Positions 1-9,900 of a stretch of DNA of 64,000 nt are shown one piece after another. The position numbers were made by a program, and so were the translations under genes. The number at the start of each line of letters is the position of its first letter. The stretch's first letter is position 1. Origin of the DNA: Eumeta japonica (Eukaryota; Arthropoda; Insecta; Lepidoptera; Psychidae); contig BGZK01000007.1 in the NCBI GenBank assembly GCA_005406025.1, positions 372,001 through 436,000 on the forward strand, in the 5' to 3' direction. The notes beneath the pieces were generated by a model that was not told where the DNA came from, ran no database searches, and saw nothing but the letters and a program-made list of their open reading frames with translations.

Positions 1-68
1 CATCAGTTATGGTTTAAATTTAAACTAACGAAAAATAACAGACTCTTACTGATTGAGAGGGATGACAT

Positions 69-565
69 TCAATTAAAATGAATAAATATCTTAAGAAAAT
101 AAGGAAATATCGATGTGAAGATAAGCCAATCATTTATGCTGATGAATCTTATAGCACTCAATCTAAAGCTTAAAGATGGACCGATTCCAGCCAAAAAAGG
201 ATTTAGAAAAGGAATCAATAAGGGAGTAAGTACAATTAATTCCGCCGATGTATTTATTCCAGGTGCATGTACCATATACAACTCTGTGGACAAAACTGGC
301 GATCACCACAATGTGATGAATGAAATAAATTATCTAAGTGCCTAGAAACTCAACTAACTCCTAATTTCCCATCAAGATCCTTTTTAGTTCTTGATAATGC
401 ATCATATTGTAATACTCAAAACACCCAAGTCAAATACAAGAAAAGACGAAATGCAAAAATGGTTAAGAGATCATGAGATAAGCAAAGATGAGTCACTTTT
501 GAAACCTGAATTATACCATATGATTAGACAACATTATAAACAAGCACACGTTAAAAAAACATAAA
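69..565 (+). pseudogene. decayed IS630/Tc1-type DDE transposase fragment
   Basis: Reading across frames on the plus strand gives a recognisable DDE-endonuclease core. First comes an 'IIYADESY' block whose catalytic Asp is at about 141-143. Then follows a stretch with 'DVFIPGA' and 'TGDHHNVMNEINY', and an 'LVLDNASYC' block with the second catalytic Asp at about 393-395. The last block is 'KWLRDHEISKDESLLKPEL' (about 445-510). This order fits the insect IS630/Tc1-mariner transposase family in which DETYIH and VLDNASYH motifs precede a WL…LKPEL helix. Frames shift at least three times and stops interrupt the reading. The N-terminal DNA-binding part and the third acidic residue were not found, so this is a dead internal fragment. 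The family call is from memory of the motif order. Confidence 0.75.
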
Positions 566-3500
566 ATAAATAAATTTTCACGAGAACACGAATATAATGT
601 GCTACGATTATCTTTACAAATTTCTCTATTTATTGTATGATAAAAAAAGGTAATAAACCATGGTTTTATGTAATTGGCTTCTGTTACAAGTCATCATTTC
701 TCTAAATATATCCATTTAAAAAATTCATCCGTAAGTCAACAGTCATATGTACAAAATTTTCATTAAAAGTTTAAATGTGTTTATATTTTAAACTACTATA
801 ATTATGTAAATAACAGAGCGATAAAATATCATTTAACTATCGTTGAAGACTTCCATAATACCAGTAATAATATAAGTTTAATAAAGCTATATTATAAAAT
901 CGTTTCATTTCTACGCTTGCGCTTATGCTGATAATAACAATTAATGTGTGTCTGGGAGGATGTTTGGCTTCTACGATAGCTCTGGCTGCTTACAGAAGGT
1001 ATTAAAATAGTTCCCTGAGTATATAAATGAAAGTTAATACTGAGAATATAACTAAAATTCTATTATTTTTTTTGGAATTTTAGAGCTTCTACCAATGCGA
1101 AGTGTCTAACAGTATTAACTATTCATTCTTACAAAATTCTTTAAAACATGCGTAAAATCAGCATTGAGATCTTAAGTTTGAGTTGAGTTTTTACCTACAT
1201 TTAGCACTTGGTACCTGTAAATTGGCCGTCGGCCCAAGCTAGCAGGTATGCACACACTGTAAGTACATGGAACACTATTTTATCCCATGCATATTATTGC
1301 TGACAAAATAAGCAACGTGTGGATGTAAATAAATAGTGCTCTGGGATCTCGGATTTTGAACACGTGCAATGACCATAGGAATTTTATGGCGGTTGCAAAA
1401 CATCTTTCAAACAATATCAAGCTCGATAAAGGTTAAGAATTTTTTTTCAAGGCAAATATTACAGTTTTTTTTTTAATAATAAATCTCTATGACTGACGAA
1501 TGCCATCTCATTCATTGCAACTTTTCTTTTTACTTTCTATTTTAAGCGCTCGCTCCTACTACTAATATCGATACCGCGTCATCGGCTTTTGCGTCATTTA
1601 TCAAACCCAAAGGCGATGAATCAGGAGTGTAGCCGGCGCAGCAGATGTCGCGGTGCAGGAAACGACGTATTACTTTATCTTATAATGCACATTTAAGGAT
1701 AGGGAAAAGGAAAAGGAATCACTAATCAAACAAAAAGTGCATATTTAACGTTAACATCAAAATACGTTACTGAACTTTGTAAATGCTTGTTAACACATTC
1801 CTGACTAACTGATTCTCAGTGCCCTTACGTATACCTGCAGTCGTGATTTTATTGATATAGAATTAATTGGAATTGTTATTTTTGACTGTAATAAATATTT
1901 AGTCGTAAAGAGCCACAATTAAAAATTTTGAAAACAGTTCGATTAGTAAAAATTGCTAAATTTTACCAACAAAACACTAAATATAAACAAGTGGATTTCT
2001 ATTATGTTATCCATCAGCAGGGAGACTTCTCCACTTTTCATTTACTTTATTAGTGAATTTTGTACCTACGTATTAGCACAGGTGGTAGGTTTTGTGAAAC
2101 ATTATTGTCCATAATTTAACAAAAGCCACATATAGGCTCAAGAGGTTGAATAACAAAGAAAACATCTCTCGCGTTCTTTTCAATTTGTGTAAACCCCGAG
2201 GCGTTAATTTCGCGAACAGAAAGAACTGAAAGTCTTTGAAAGCGACTGAAAAAATAATGCCTTTATTCAAACTTCCGACGAAACATGGTTCAATTATATT
2301 GCATTATGTCTAAAAAATTAAATTCAGCTGTGCATTTCATCTCTTCAAACGATGAGTGATGAAGGATTTGAAAATCCTTAAGTATTTTTCAGCTATTCAT
2401 CCGTTTTTCACTTGCAATAGCTTTTGATTTATTTATATTAAAAATTTATGAATTGCACAATATACATATTGACACAATTTTTCAAGACCCATAATAGCTC
2501 CCTATTTCCAAAAATTAAAAGTGTTTGATGAATCGATCGCTTTATAATATTATAGAATTCAAAATTTGGAAAGCGCATAACTTAAAATATAACTTTGTAT
2601 GCATGAAGATTTTATTCAATAAGCCCTTGTTATCAAAATTTCCGTATAGGGTGATCATCCTAATGCAATTTAATAGTATCTACTTTGAACAGTTCCGTGT
2701 TAAGAAAGCTTGTTTCATAAGCGTTAAGCCTAATCAATGTCTTGTAACAACTTGAAATATGTGCCATTAAGGTTTATAGGTTGCTTTAATTCCGTTTGGC
2801 TTTTCCCTCCACAAATCAGCACTGAGCCGGTATGATTTATACCACCTCATGGTTGATGTAATGCCTGTGGACGCCCTACATACGACGATGTATACAAGTT
2901 CTTTTGCTTGTATTTTTAGCCCGCACGTTTTCGTCATACAAGTCCCCGACACAACAAGAAGATAACGTTGAAGCTGAAGGCGAATAGGAATACGGAAATG
3001 CGCAGTTTCGCGTATAAATCAAAGGCAGCTTTTTTGGGTTGGCTGTATTTTATCTCCGTTCGGCGACTTAAAACGTCGTTGTATGTAAATGAAGACACTT
3101 CACACTTTAATGAAACTGTACATTGCGTGCTATCTCAGGGGTTATAAACTTTCAAATAATAAGCGCGCACGTCGTCATACAATTTCGATGATTGAAATTA
3201 GCTTTGTTTTTCAATTTTACTATGCATTTCAATTAGCAACATACTAATTGAAATGTATAGTAAATTTAAATTACTACAATAAGTGATTATTTAAGCGAAT
3301 AATACGAATCTATCTTTCCTCTGTTCTTCCATTTTGTCGTATGACAAATAAGAGAGACAATGTAGAGTATAAAAATTCGATGCAATAGTAACCCGAGATA
3401 AGTCGTATATAGCATAGTTTCATAAGAGTTTAAAAGGCATCAAAAGCTTCCCGCTCCAAAGAGGCAATATTGCCAAGTTATTGTGTCCAAGTTTGTACAC

Positions 3501-4900
3501 AAGACCACTAATACAGCAAAGTTGACGGAGCGAGAGGAAAGCGTGCGGGACTAAAACTACGGGAGCCAACTTTCTTTATTTTCTTAGGGCAACATCGATA
3601 GACTTTTCTCGCTTCAGCAATAAAACTTTGAGAGGAGAAACTTATTAACCGATCCGCCGCGGAGCGCGGGCCGTTCCACCTTTTGTTGTTGAAAACCGGC
3701 CAACGGGAGCTTTTGTCTCGGCACATAATTAACACATAGCTAAACATCTAGTCGCACTGGTTTTGAACCGTTCAGACAACACTAAATATTCCTACCCTTA
3801 TCTCGGACTCTTGCCAGTGCGTAATTCGATCGGCGACTGATTAATAGTTTGTGATATATTAATTATTAAAATAAAACATATTTACAATATTTAAAGTTTA
3901 TATTCAGTTGTAACTAAATTAATTAATTCTATATTTACTGTAATTTCACTTGTATTCGACGGATAGTTTATTTTCAAGCTTTATATACGTGTATATTTAA
4001 CGTATCAGTTACTTATCGTCAGCTTAGGATAGACAAGGTTATTTTCACAATGCTGACTTTTAGACATGCTGTTTTCTATTGCAATCAAGAACATTTCTAT
4101 GATAGTAGCTATTCAATAACGACGTATATTCAAATACGGCGTTTAAAAACGAAATAGGTCTGAGGAAATCCTTCCTCGGTTAATCTACTTCTTGTTTTTT
4201 CCCCTTTGGTGATAAATTCATTGCAGCTTTGCATTGCATGAAAGTTTATTTTTCTTTTTTGTAGGAGCAATAAATAGATAAGAAGATAAAAATGTTTTGA
4301 ATTTTGTCTGAAATATTTCCATTAAAGAATTCGTATGATAATTTACTTTTCATTTCTCCATTAACTTTTTAAAGGTTAGTGTAAGGCTAATTTATCATTA
4401 AGCATTGACGAAAACAACATTACCTATTTAAATATAGAACACATATTCGCTTTTATTCGTCTGACTCTGTACTTATTTATATAATAAATTATTATATAAA
4501 TACTTATTTGTCGGTTCTAGTTTTAATTTATATTTCGATACAGTTATCGAATCCGAGTTCTTCTCGAGCTTCAACCACGACAATACACATTCAAATATAT
4601 CTTAGTGTTTGAGTTACAATTGTTAAAATTAAAATTTTAACGTATCTATTACTTCATTGGGAAGTACACTATAAATTAGTAAAAAATATTTTATATTTCC
4701 TCGATTTCATTTTTAACCAAAATTACAATAAGAAATTACTTCATTACGTACCTGAGTTATTCCATATTGAGACTTTTTAGAAATAATAACTATTAAATTA
4801 TTTTTTCGGTATATATTCGATCGTTTCTTACGTATATATATATATATTGGTTTTAATGAAAATATTTCGCTGTCAAAAGTAAAATTAATTTGTTGCCCTT
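566..4900. other. AT-rich noncoding stretch
   Basis: No exon-like reading frame with family similarity was seen on either strand; short open frames here are small and look random. Points of note are a small GC-richer patch at about 1570-1670, a hairpin at 3216-3264 (separate entry), a moderately GC-rich patch at about 3510-3700, and a short TA run near 4835-4850. Confidence 0.6.
3216..3264. repeat. short inverted repeat (hairpin)
   Basis: Two 21-base arms, 3216-3236 and 3244-3264, pair with one mismatch around a 7-base loop. There is no evidence of function; it could be the remnant of a small MITE. Confidence 0.6.
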
Positions 4901-4904
4901 AAAT

Positions 4905-5720
4905 TCCGTCCGCGGCCGCCGGCTGCGATAAAAAACGAAAGTTGAATCTCCATTGCGGCCTGACAGAAAGTTTTGTCGTTAATTGTTTTCATCATATTTC
5001 TCGAGTTAAACGATTATTTCCCGAAAATATACAAATTTTTTTTACCCTGTTTCGGGAAATTCCGTTCCGGTTGTTTTCCCCGCTCGGTTTTTTTCATCGG
5101 CTCATTAAATTAAATGAAAAAAGTTAGAATCTTGTCACGGGGATAACACCCGTAATTTTTACGGCAGGACACAAAGCCCTTTGTTCGCCGAAAGCGGCCG
5201 GCCGCGAGGTTGTATTCACGGCTGAAAATTTTTCATCGTACACCCATTTATAAGGATGGATGTATTGTGCGTACTTACGCGTTTTGAAAAAAAAAAGTCC
5301 GCACCGCGAACGGTGCTAATATTGGCGGACGTTCGGGTTTGTCGCGAAGTTTCTGTATTTATTCACGATTGAATATGAATCCGTCATCGGCGAATCGTTA
5401 ATCAATATCGACTAGATTCACCCGATTTAGATGCAATTAAAGAGTGCTCGATCGCCATCGAAATTGATGATGGTTTATGATCGATTTGTATAATTGTAAA
5501 CGAGTCAGTTACGACAGAGAACGAGGCGTTATTTGGCCGATCTATCATTATTGTTTTTTCGTTAAAAGTTGGCTGGTTTAATTCGAAATGCTCTCTCCTA
5601 ACTCATCTATTTCATATATAGCATTGCGCGTACAAGATTAATAGAACTGGCATAAATACAAAAGCGGGTGCGATTAATATAACCCGACTCGGAGAACATG
5701 TTATTTTTTTCTTTCCACGA
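4905..5720. other. GC-richer noncoding patch
   Basis: GC-rich words (for example GCGGCCGCCGG at about 4911 and AAAGCGGCCGGCCGCGAGG at about 5190) stand out from AT-rich surroundings. The open frame at 4942-5127 has no recognised similarity. It could be a regulatory island like those at 8.1, 19.8, 26.8, 43.2 and 49.7 kb; that role is inference. Confidence 0.4.
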
Positions 5721-6524
5721 GAAGGTTTCACCGATTGAAGATCGCGACTAAATCCCTCACGTGGCAAACGACTCCTTATATTTTACGGATCGAGCGGCCT
5801 CTAATGTCTTTTCATCGCTATACAGAGATGTTCCTCTTAGAACTCCAGTGCTACCATTCATTACGGTTAATGCCTACATCCATAACGGTAATTATCTAAT
5901 TAGTCTAGCCTTTTTAAATGTTTGTTTTTGTGCGAAGAATACTTCTGCAAAACCTTATTATTTAAGACCAATAACGATTCCATAAATTATGTTTGGGTGT
6001 TAGTAAACTCACCGTGTAAGAATAAGCTACGCATTCGCGAAACCTTCTTCGAAATTATAACTTTTTTTTAAGTTGTCGAAGCTAGGACTTTCATAAGATC
6101 CGGTTGTTTATTATAATCTATATTTAAATGTATTTGCGGAACTTAAGATAGAAAATAAGTCAGGAATCGAGTGTATCACTTTTATTATATGTGATGTTGT
6201 TTAAAGTAAAGAAAAAATTAAAAATTTACATAAACTAAATATGTGGCGCCATCTATTGGCATGAAAAGGTAACTCTTCGCCTGCGCTTAAAAAAATTCGA
6301 GCAAATGACATTTCTGGAATGTAATTCTTCAGTTTATTGTCTTTTTAATTAAAATCTAAGTAATTAAAATAGAATTTGAGTAAAACTGAAAGCGAAAATA
6401 ACTCTAAAAATAATTTCATACATTTTTATTCAGTTTATTCGTAAAATCCAGTAATTTCAAAAATAGAAAACTCTCAAATCACATCTAGAACATTCGGAGT
6501 GATGATTCGAGAATCCCGCCAATT

Positions 6525-6565
6525 AAGTATATAAGCAGGCACACTCGGCGCTGCGAGTCAATCTT
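6525..6565 (+). promoter_or_regulatory. TATA box and probable initiator of the LTR
   Basis: AGTATATAAGCAGG at about 6526-6539 is followed about 30 bases later by GAGTCAATC, an arthropod initiator-like TCA. This spacing is typical of an RNA polymerase II core promoter and marks the U3/R border of the LTR. Two inverted GAA/TTC pairs lie upstream at 6488-6495 and 6506-6513. Confidence 0.6.
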
Positions 6566-6747
6566 CTTTTCAAACGCTTATAGTAAACATAGAGATATAA
6601 AGTGAAAGTAAAAGCTTTATACTGTCAATTGCTGAGTAAATTATTCAATACCGTTCTTTATTGTGATTCTAAGTGAGAGTAATAATTTTTATCATTGAGT
6701 AAAGCATCTAAGTAAGTGAATATTTGAGTTGTAAGTGAAACAAATGT

Positions 6748-7262
6748 CTGTGAGTGAAATACAGATCTGAGGGGCTCCTCCTCGAGCCAGAATCTATTCC
6801 TGTGAGTGAGTTTACATCCTGTGGGGCTCCTCCTCGAGCCAGAATCTATTCCTGTGAGTGAGTTTACATCCTGTGGGGCTCATCCTCGAGCCAGAATCTA
6901 TTCCTGTGAGTGAGTTTACATACTGTGGGGCTCATCCTAGAGTCAGAGTCTATTTCTGTGAGTGAGTTTACATCCTGTGGGGCTCCTCCTCGAGCCAGAA
7001 TCTATTCCTGTGAGTGAGTTTACATCCTGTGGGGCTCCTCCTCGAGCCAGAATCTATTCCTGTGAGTGAGTTTACATCCTGTGGGGCTCCTCCTCGAGCC
7101 AGAATCTATTCCTGTGAGTGAGTTTACATCCTGTGGGGCTCCTCCTTGAGCCAGAATCTATTCCTGTGAGTGAGTTTACATCCTGTGGGGCTCATCCTAG
7201 AGTCAGAGTCTATTTCTGTGAGTGAGTTTACATCTTGTGGGGCTCATCCTAGAGCCAGTATC
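6748..7262 (+). repeat. 52-bp minisatellite inside the LTR (about 10 units)
   Basis: A 52-base unit containing GTGAGTGAGTTTACATCCTG, then GGGGCTCCTCCTCGAGCC, recurs about ten times. Some units share the variant GGCTCATCCTAGAGTCAGAG (starting near 6927 and 7187), suggesting block duplication of several units. The first and last units are the most diverged. It lies downstream of the predicted transcription start, so it would be transcribed. Confidence 0.9.
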
Positions 7263-7698
7263 AATCTTTTCTTGAGCAAATCAGCTATTGGTGACTTCTA
7301 GACGAGAAACTCACCGTATTCAAGGCCTGGTTTATCTTTTCACCTTGCAAGGTAGCGGGCAAGTTCCCTTGTGGTACACTCCTGAGAAAATCACCGTACC
7401 CAAGGTTTGGTTTATGGGTTCAACTTGTCTAGCACTTGCAAGTTGCCTTGAATACATTCTAGAAGTCTTCCTCTTTTACTTTTCAGCTTCTTTTCAGAGT
7501 CTAGTTGGGTTTCAGCTACGAGAGACTTCACTGAATCCAGAGAGTATTACAACCACACGCAATTGAGTGTCCAGAGGGTTAACTTCAAGAGAGTATTATT
7601 GCTTCCACTGCCTATTTTTTGTGATCATAAGGTGGTAATCGTATTTGTGCGTTCAAATCATTAACTTATAACTTTAATTTTGCAAATTGAGTTTGTGA

Positions 7699-7707
7699 TA
7701 AATAAAT
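7699..7707 (+). terminator. polyadenylation signal of the LTR
   Basis: The sequence AAATAAATC includes AATAAA a few dozen bases before the LTR end. This is the expected R-region signal. Confidence 0.5.
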
Positions 7708-7750
7708 CTAAGAAAAACGGACTCTCTACCTCTTATCTTTTAACAGATGT

Positions 7751-8080
7751 ATACGATCGAAGTTTCTTTAAATTTACTGACTGTTCCCTTCCCGAAATTG
7801 ACTAACAAAATCGAAATTCGTTCGTTGACGCTTTTTGCCCGTAATTGGGTCGCCTGATCCTGTATATGTGCCAAAACGCAATATTTTCTGCTAAGTACAT
7901 TCAGAAAAAATAGGCTTTGGCAAGCGGACAGACAGACAAGAGAGTGTATCTGTTACGGTTCCGCTTTATCATCGGGCTTACGAAATCTCGAAAATGGAAA
8001 ATTTCCTACATTAATTTTTCTCACAACGCCCAACACGAAGCGTTTTACACTATAACGAATCCGTCCGAATAGGTTCGCCA
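7751..8080. other. noncoding, repeat-derived in part
   Basis: Right of the solo LTR, the words GACAGACAGACAAGAGAG near 7930 and GTTCCGCTTT near 7960 resemble ends of lepidopteran dispersed repeats that carry GACAGACAG…GGGTTCCG. No coding potential was recognised. Confidence 0.4.
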
Positions 8081-8560
8081 TTCCATCTCCCGCAACGCTA
8101 ACTACGATCCGCTACAGGATCACTGCGACAAAACGTAAGATTAAACCGAAAGCAATCACATACAAAGGAGCACTCATTTCGGATGGTCATTTCCTCGCTG
8201 GATGCGTCTAGGCGTTCGTCGGCCGAGCGAGGGTGCCGCATTAAGGCGAAATCGCGGCCGTTATTTACACCTGAATTCGTTCGCAAGCTGTTATGTTTAT
8301 TCTGATCCCCGAAGGGTTTTAAGGGTGTGCGAGCGCCCGTCGCCCCTCATCGCCGCCGACTTCCGCCGCCGAAACCCGGCCCTTTTCGTCGGGACCCTGC
8401 GCCGACTCCGAGCACGAACGAGACCGAGGTCTCGCTATTCGCGCCCGCTGCATGGAGGGTCAGTCTTAAAGTTTTATTGATAGAGTGGTAGATGGGGCCC
8501 CTCACGGCTTACGTTCCGATTTTATTTCGCGACGTTTTGTACCTTTATCGTCCGGCCGCT
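8080..8560. other. GC-rich island
   Basis: Runs such as GCCCGTCGCCCCTCATCGCC and CCGCCGCCGAAACCCGGCCC stand out against the AT-rich surroundings and contain many CpGs. Overlapping open frames on both strands (8098-8286 minus, 8202-8480 plus) follow from the scarcity of AT-rich stops and show no recognised domain. I take it as a possible regulatory or CpG-rich element, not a gene. Confidence 0.4.
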
Positions 8561-8769
8561 CGCTCGGTGCTCCGTTAAGTTGGTGCCTTGTGAGAACGCA
8601 CAAACAATTTCGTTCAATATAAACGCCGTAAACGCGGAGAGATCTCGTTTTTCCTGTACAAACGTATGTATGCTGAACAAATACATCTTTCTATTTGTAC
8701 GGTTACCTGTTTCCACTGTTTTCCTCACGGCCGTGGTAACCCTCGCTGCCTGGATCGATGTCCAGTCGG

Positions 8770-9262
8770 ATGACATTTTTAGGGTTCCTTGCGTATCCTA
8801 CCCCATGGGACTCTCCGCTGTCTGTCTTTCTTTCAACGAGCTGTATCTCGTGAACCGTAATAGTTGAAATTTTCACAGAATGTGTATTGTTATTTCCGCT
8901 ATAATAACAAATAACAGAAATAAAATTAAATTGAAAACTAAAGAGGCTTCCCATTCAAGAAACGTTTTTAGACTTTTTTTTTGGATCTTAATAATAGCAA
9001 TATGCAGACGCTCGAAATATTCACACAATGTGTTTTACAATAGTCGCCATATAAACAAATAATAAAAATAAATTGAAGCTAAAAATTAAAAGAGATTTCC
9101 TTACAAGAAATATGTTTTTTCCAATATCTTATGCTCAATCTTAAATTCCATTCTTCTTTTCCATTAACTATTTTTAAAATACATATAGTTCTCCATATTG
9201 TGCGACGATATAGAACCCTTCGTGTGCGAGTCCGACACGCACTTGGCCGGTTTTTTTTTTAT
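8770..9262 (+). mobile_element. lepidopteran dispersed repeat (AGGGTTCC … CACTTGGCCGG)
   Basis: The block opens with TTTTTAGGGTTCCTTGCG, passes through a segment with GCTGTATCTCGTGAACCG and GAAATTTTCACAGAATGTG, and closes with GTCCGACACGCACTTGGCCG plus a T run. I know this order of words from a very common repeat in moth and butterfly genomes. The middle (GAAATTTTCACAGA…, then again near 9015) appears duplicated. It is nonautonomous with no open frame of its own. Its transposon class is not clear to me. Confidence 0.7.
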
Positions 9263-9780
9263 ATATAGATATTCCGAGATGCTTTCTTTGTTCATGACCC
9301 ACACTCTAGTGGGCAATATTGATTTGACATATCCCTCCAGCAGTTCGTGATGGACATATAGGTGGTGAAGTGTATTTAAGTATTCGTCAATACTTTCGGC
9401 AACGAATGTATGGTTGAATACTTAAGGGGAACTTTGTGACTTGCAGTGGAATGTAAATAAGTCACTACATAAGAGTGCTTTGTGACTACGCTCATACTTA
9501 AGAAAGAATTGAAAAGTATTTGGCCACGTTCATTATGATGACGTCAACTTGGAGTTTCAAACGTTAAAGAAAGAAATAAGGATAAGGGAGAAATACTTAT
9601 TTTTTGTATTAATTTTTATATGTTTGTAGTGTCATTTTTCGAATCAAAATGATTTCTTTTTAATATGAAAGCCTCTGTAGCCTTCATAGTCTCACTATCA
9701 AATCCGGAATGGTTTAATGATGCACTCGGGAGTCGAGTGCTATCTGCTGCTCACGGATCATTACCCGTCCGATTGATAGT
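9263..9780. other. noncoding stretch upstream of a candidate first exon
   Basis: AT-rich sequence without recognised coding potential. A small hairpin, GCACTCG/CGAGTGC, lies at 9722-9740 about 50 bases upstream of a TATA box. If the neighbouring exon is real, this would be its proximal promoter. Confidence 0.35.
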
Positions 9781-9786
9781 GCATAC

Positions 9787-9900
9787 CTTATATAAGAGCT
9801 TTCGACAACTTTGGCGTCTACTCAATTAACTGATCTGTGAGAAGGTATCCGATAGATTGAAATTAGTGTAGTTATATTTGGTCAAAGTGGCCACAGAATG
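9787..9900 (+). promoter_or_regulatory. candidate TATA promoter and 5' exon ending in ATG|gtaagc
   Basis: CCTTATATAAGAGC near 9787-9800 is a good TATA box. About 30 bases on lies CTACTCAATT, an initiator-like site, then about 75 bases of possible 5' UTR that ends GGCCACAGAATG at 9900, followed at once by GTAAGCAGAG, a good splice donor. First exons carrying only a start codon or a few codons are common in insect cuticle and secreted-protein genes. No downstream exon was recognised, so the gene is unproven. A decayed LTR or repeat promoter is the main alternative. Confidence 0.3.

Larger units (their letters stand above)
6193..7750 (+). mobile_element. solo LTR of an LTR retrotransposon with 5-bp TSD
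   Basis: The segment 6198-7745 begins TGTTTAAAG and ends CTTTTAACA, the TG…CA termini of retroviral-type LTRs, with short imperfect inverted ends. It is flanked by a perfect direct repeat GATGT at 6193-6197 and 7746-7750, the expected target-site duplication. Inside, in order, are a TATA box (about 6527), a probable start region (about 6558), a 52-bp minisatellite, an 80-bp-period duplication (units starting at 7304 and 7384) and an AATAAA about 40 bases before the 3' end. No gag or pol and no second LTR adjoin it, so it is a solo LTR of 1548 bp left by LTR-LTR recombination. A 5-bp TSD suits BEL/Pao or Ty3 elements; the clade cannot be read from an LTR alone. Confidence 0.8.

Noticed and set aside
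7288..7566. 92-codon open frame inside the solo LTR
   Set aside because: It lies in the LTR across an 80-bp duplication; LTRs of insect elements are normally noncoding and no domain is visible.
8098..8480. Overlapping open frames on both strands in the 8-kb GC island
   Set aside because: Opposed frames of similar length with no domain; typical of GC-rich noncoding DNA.
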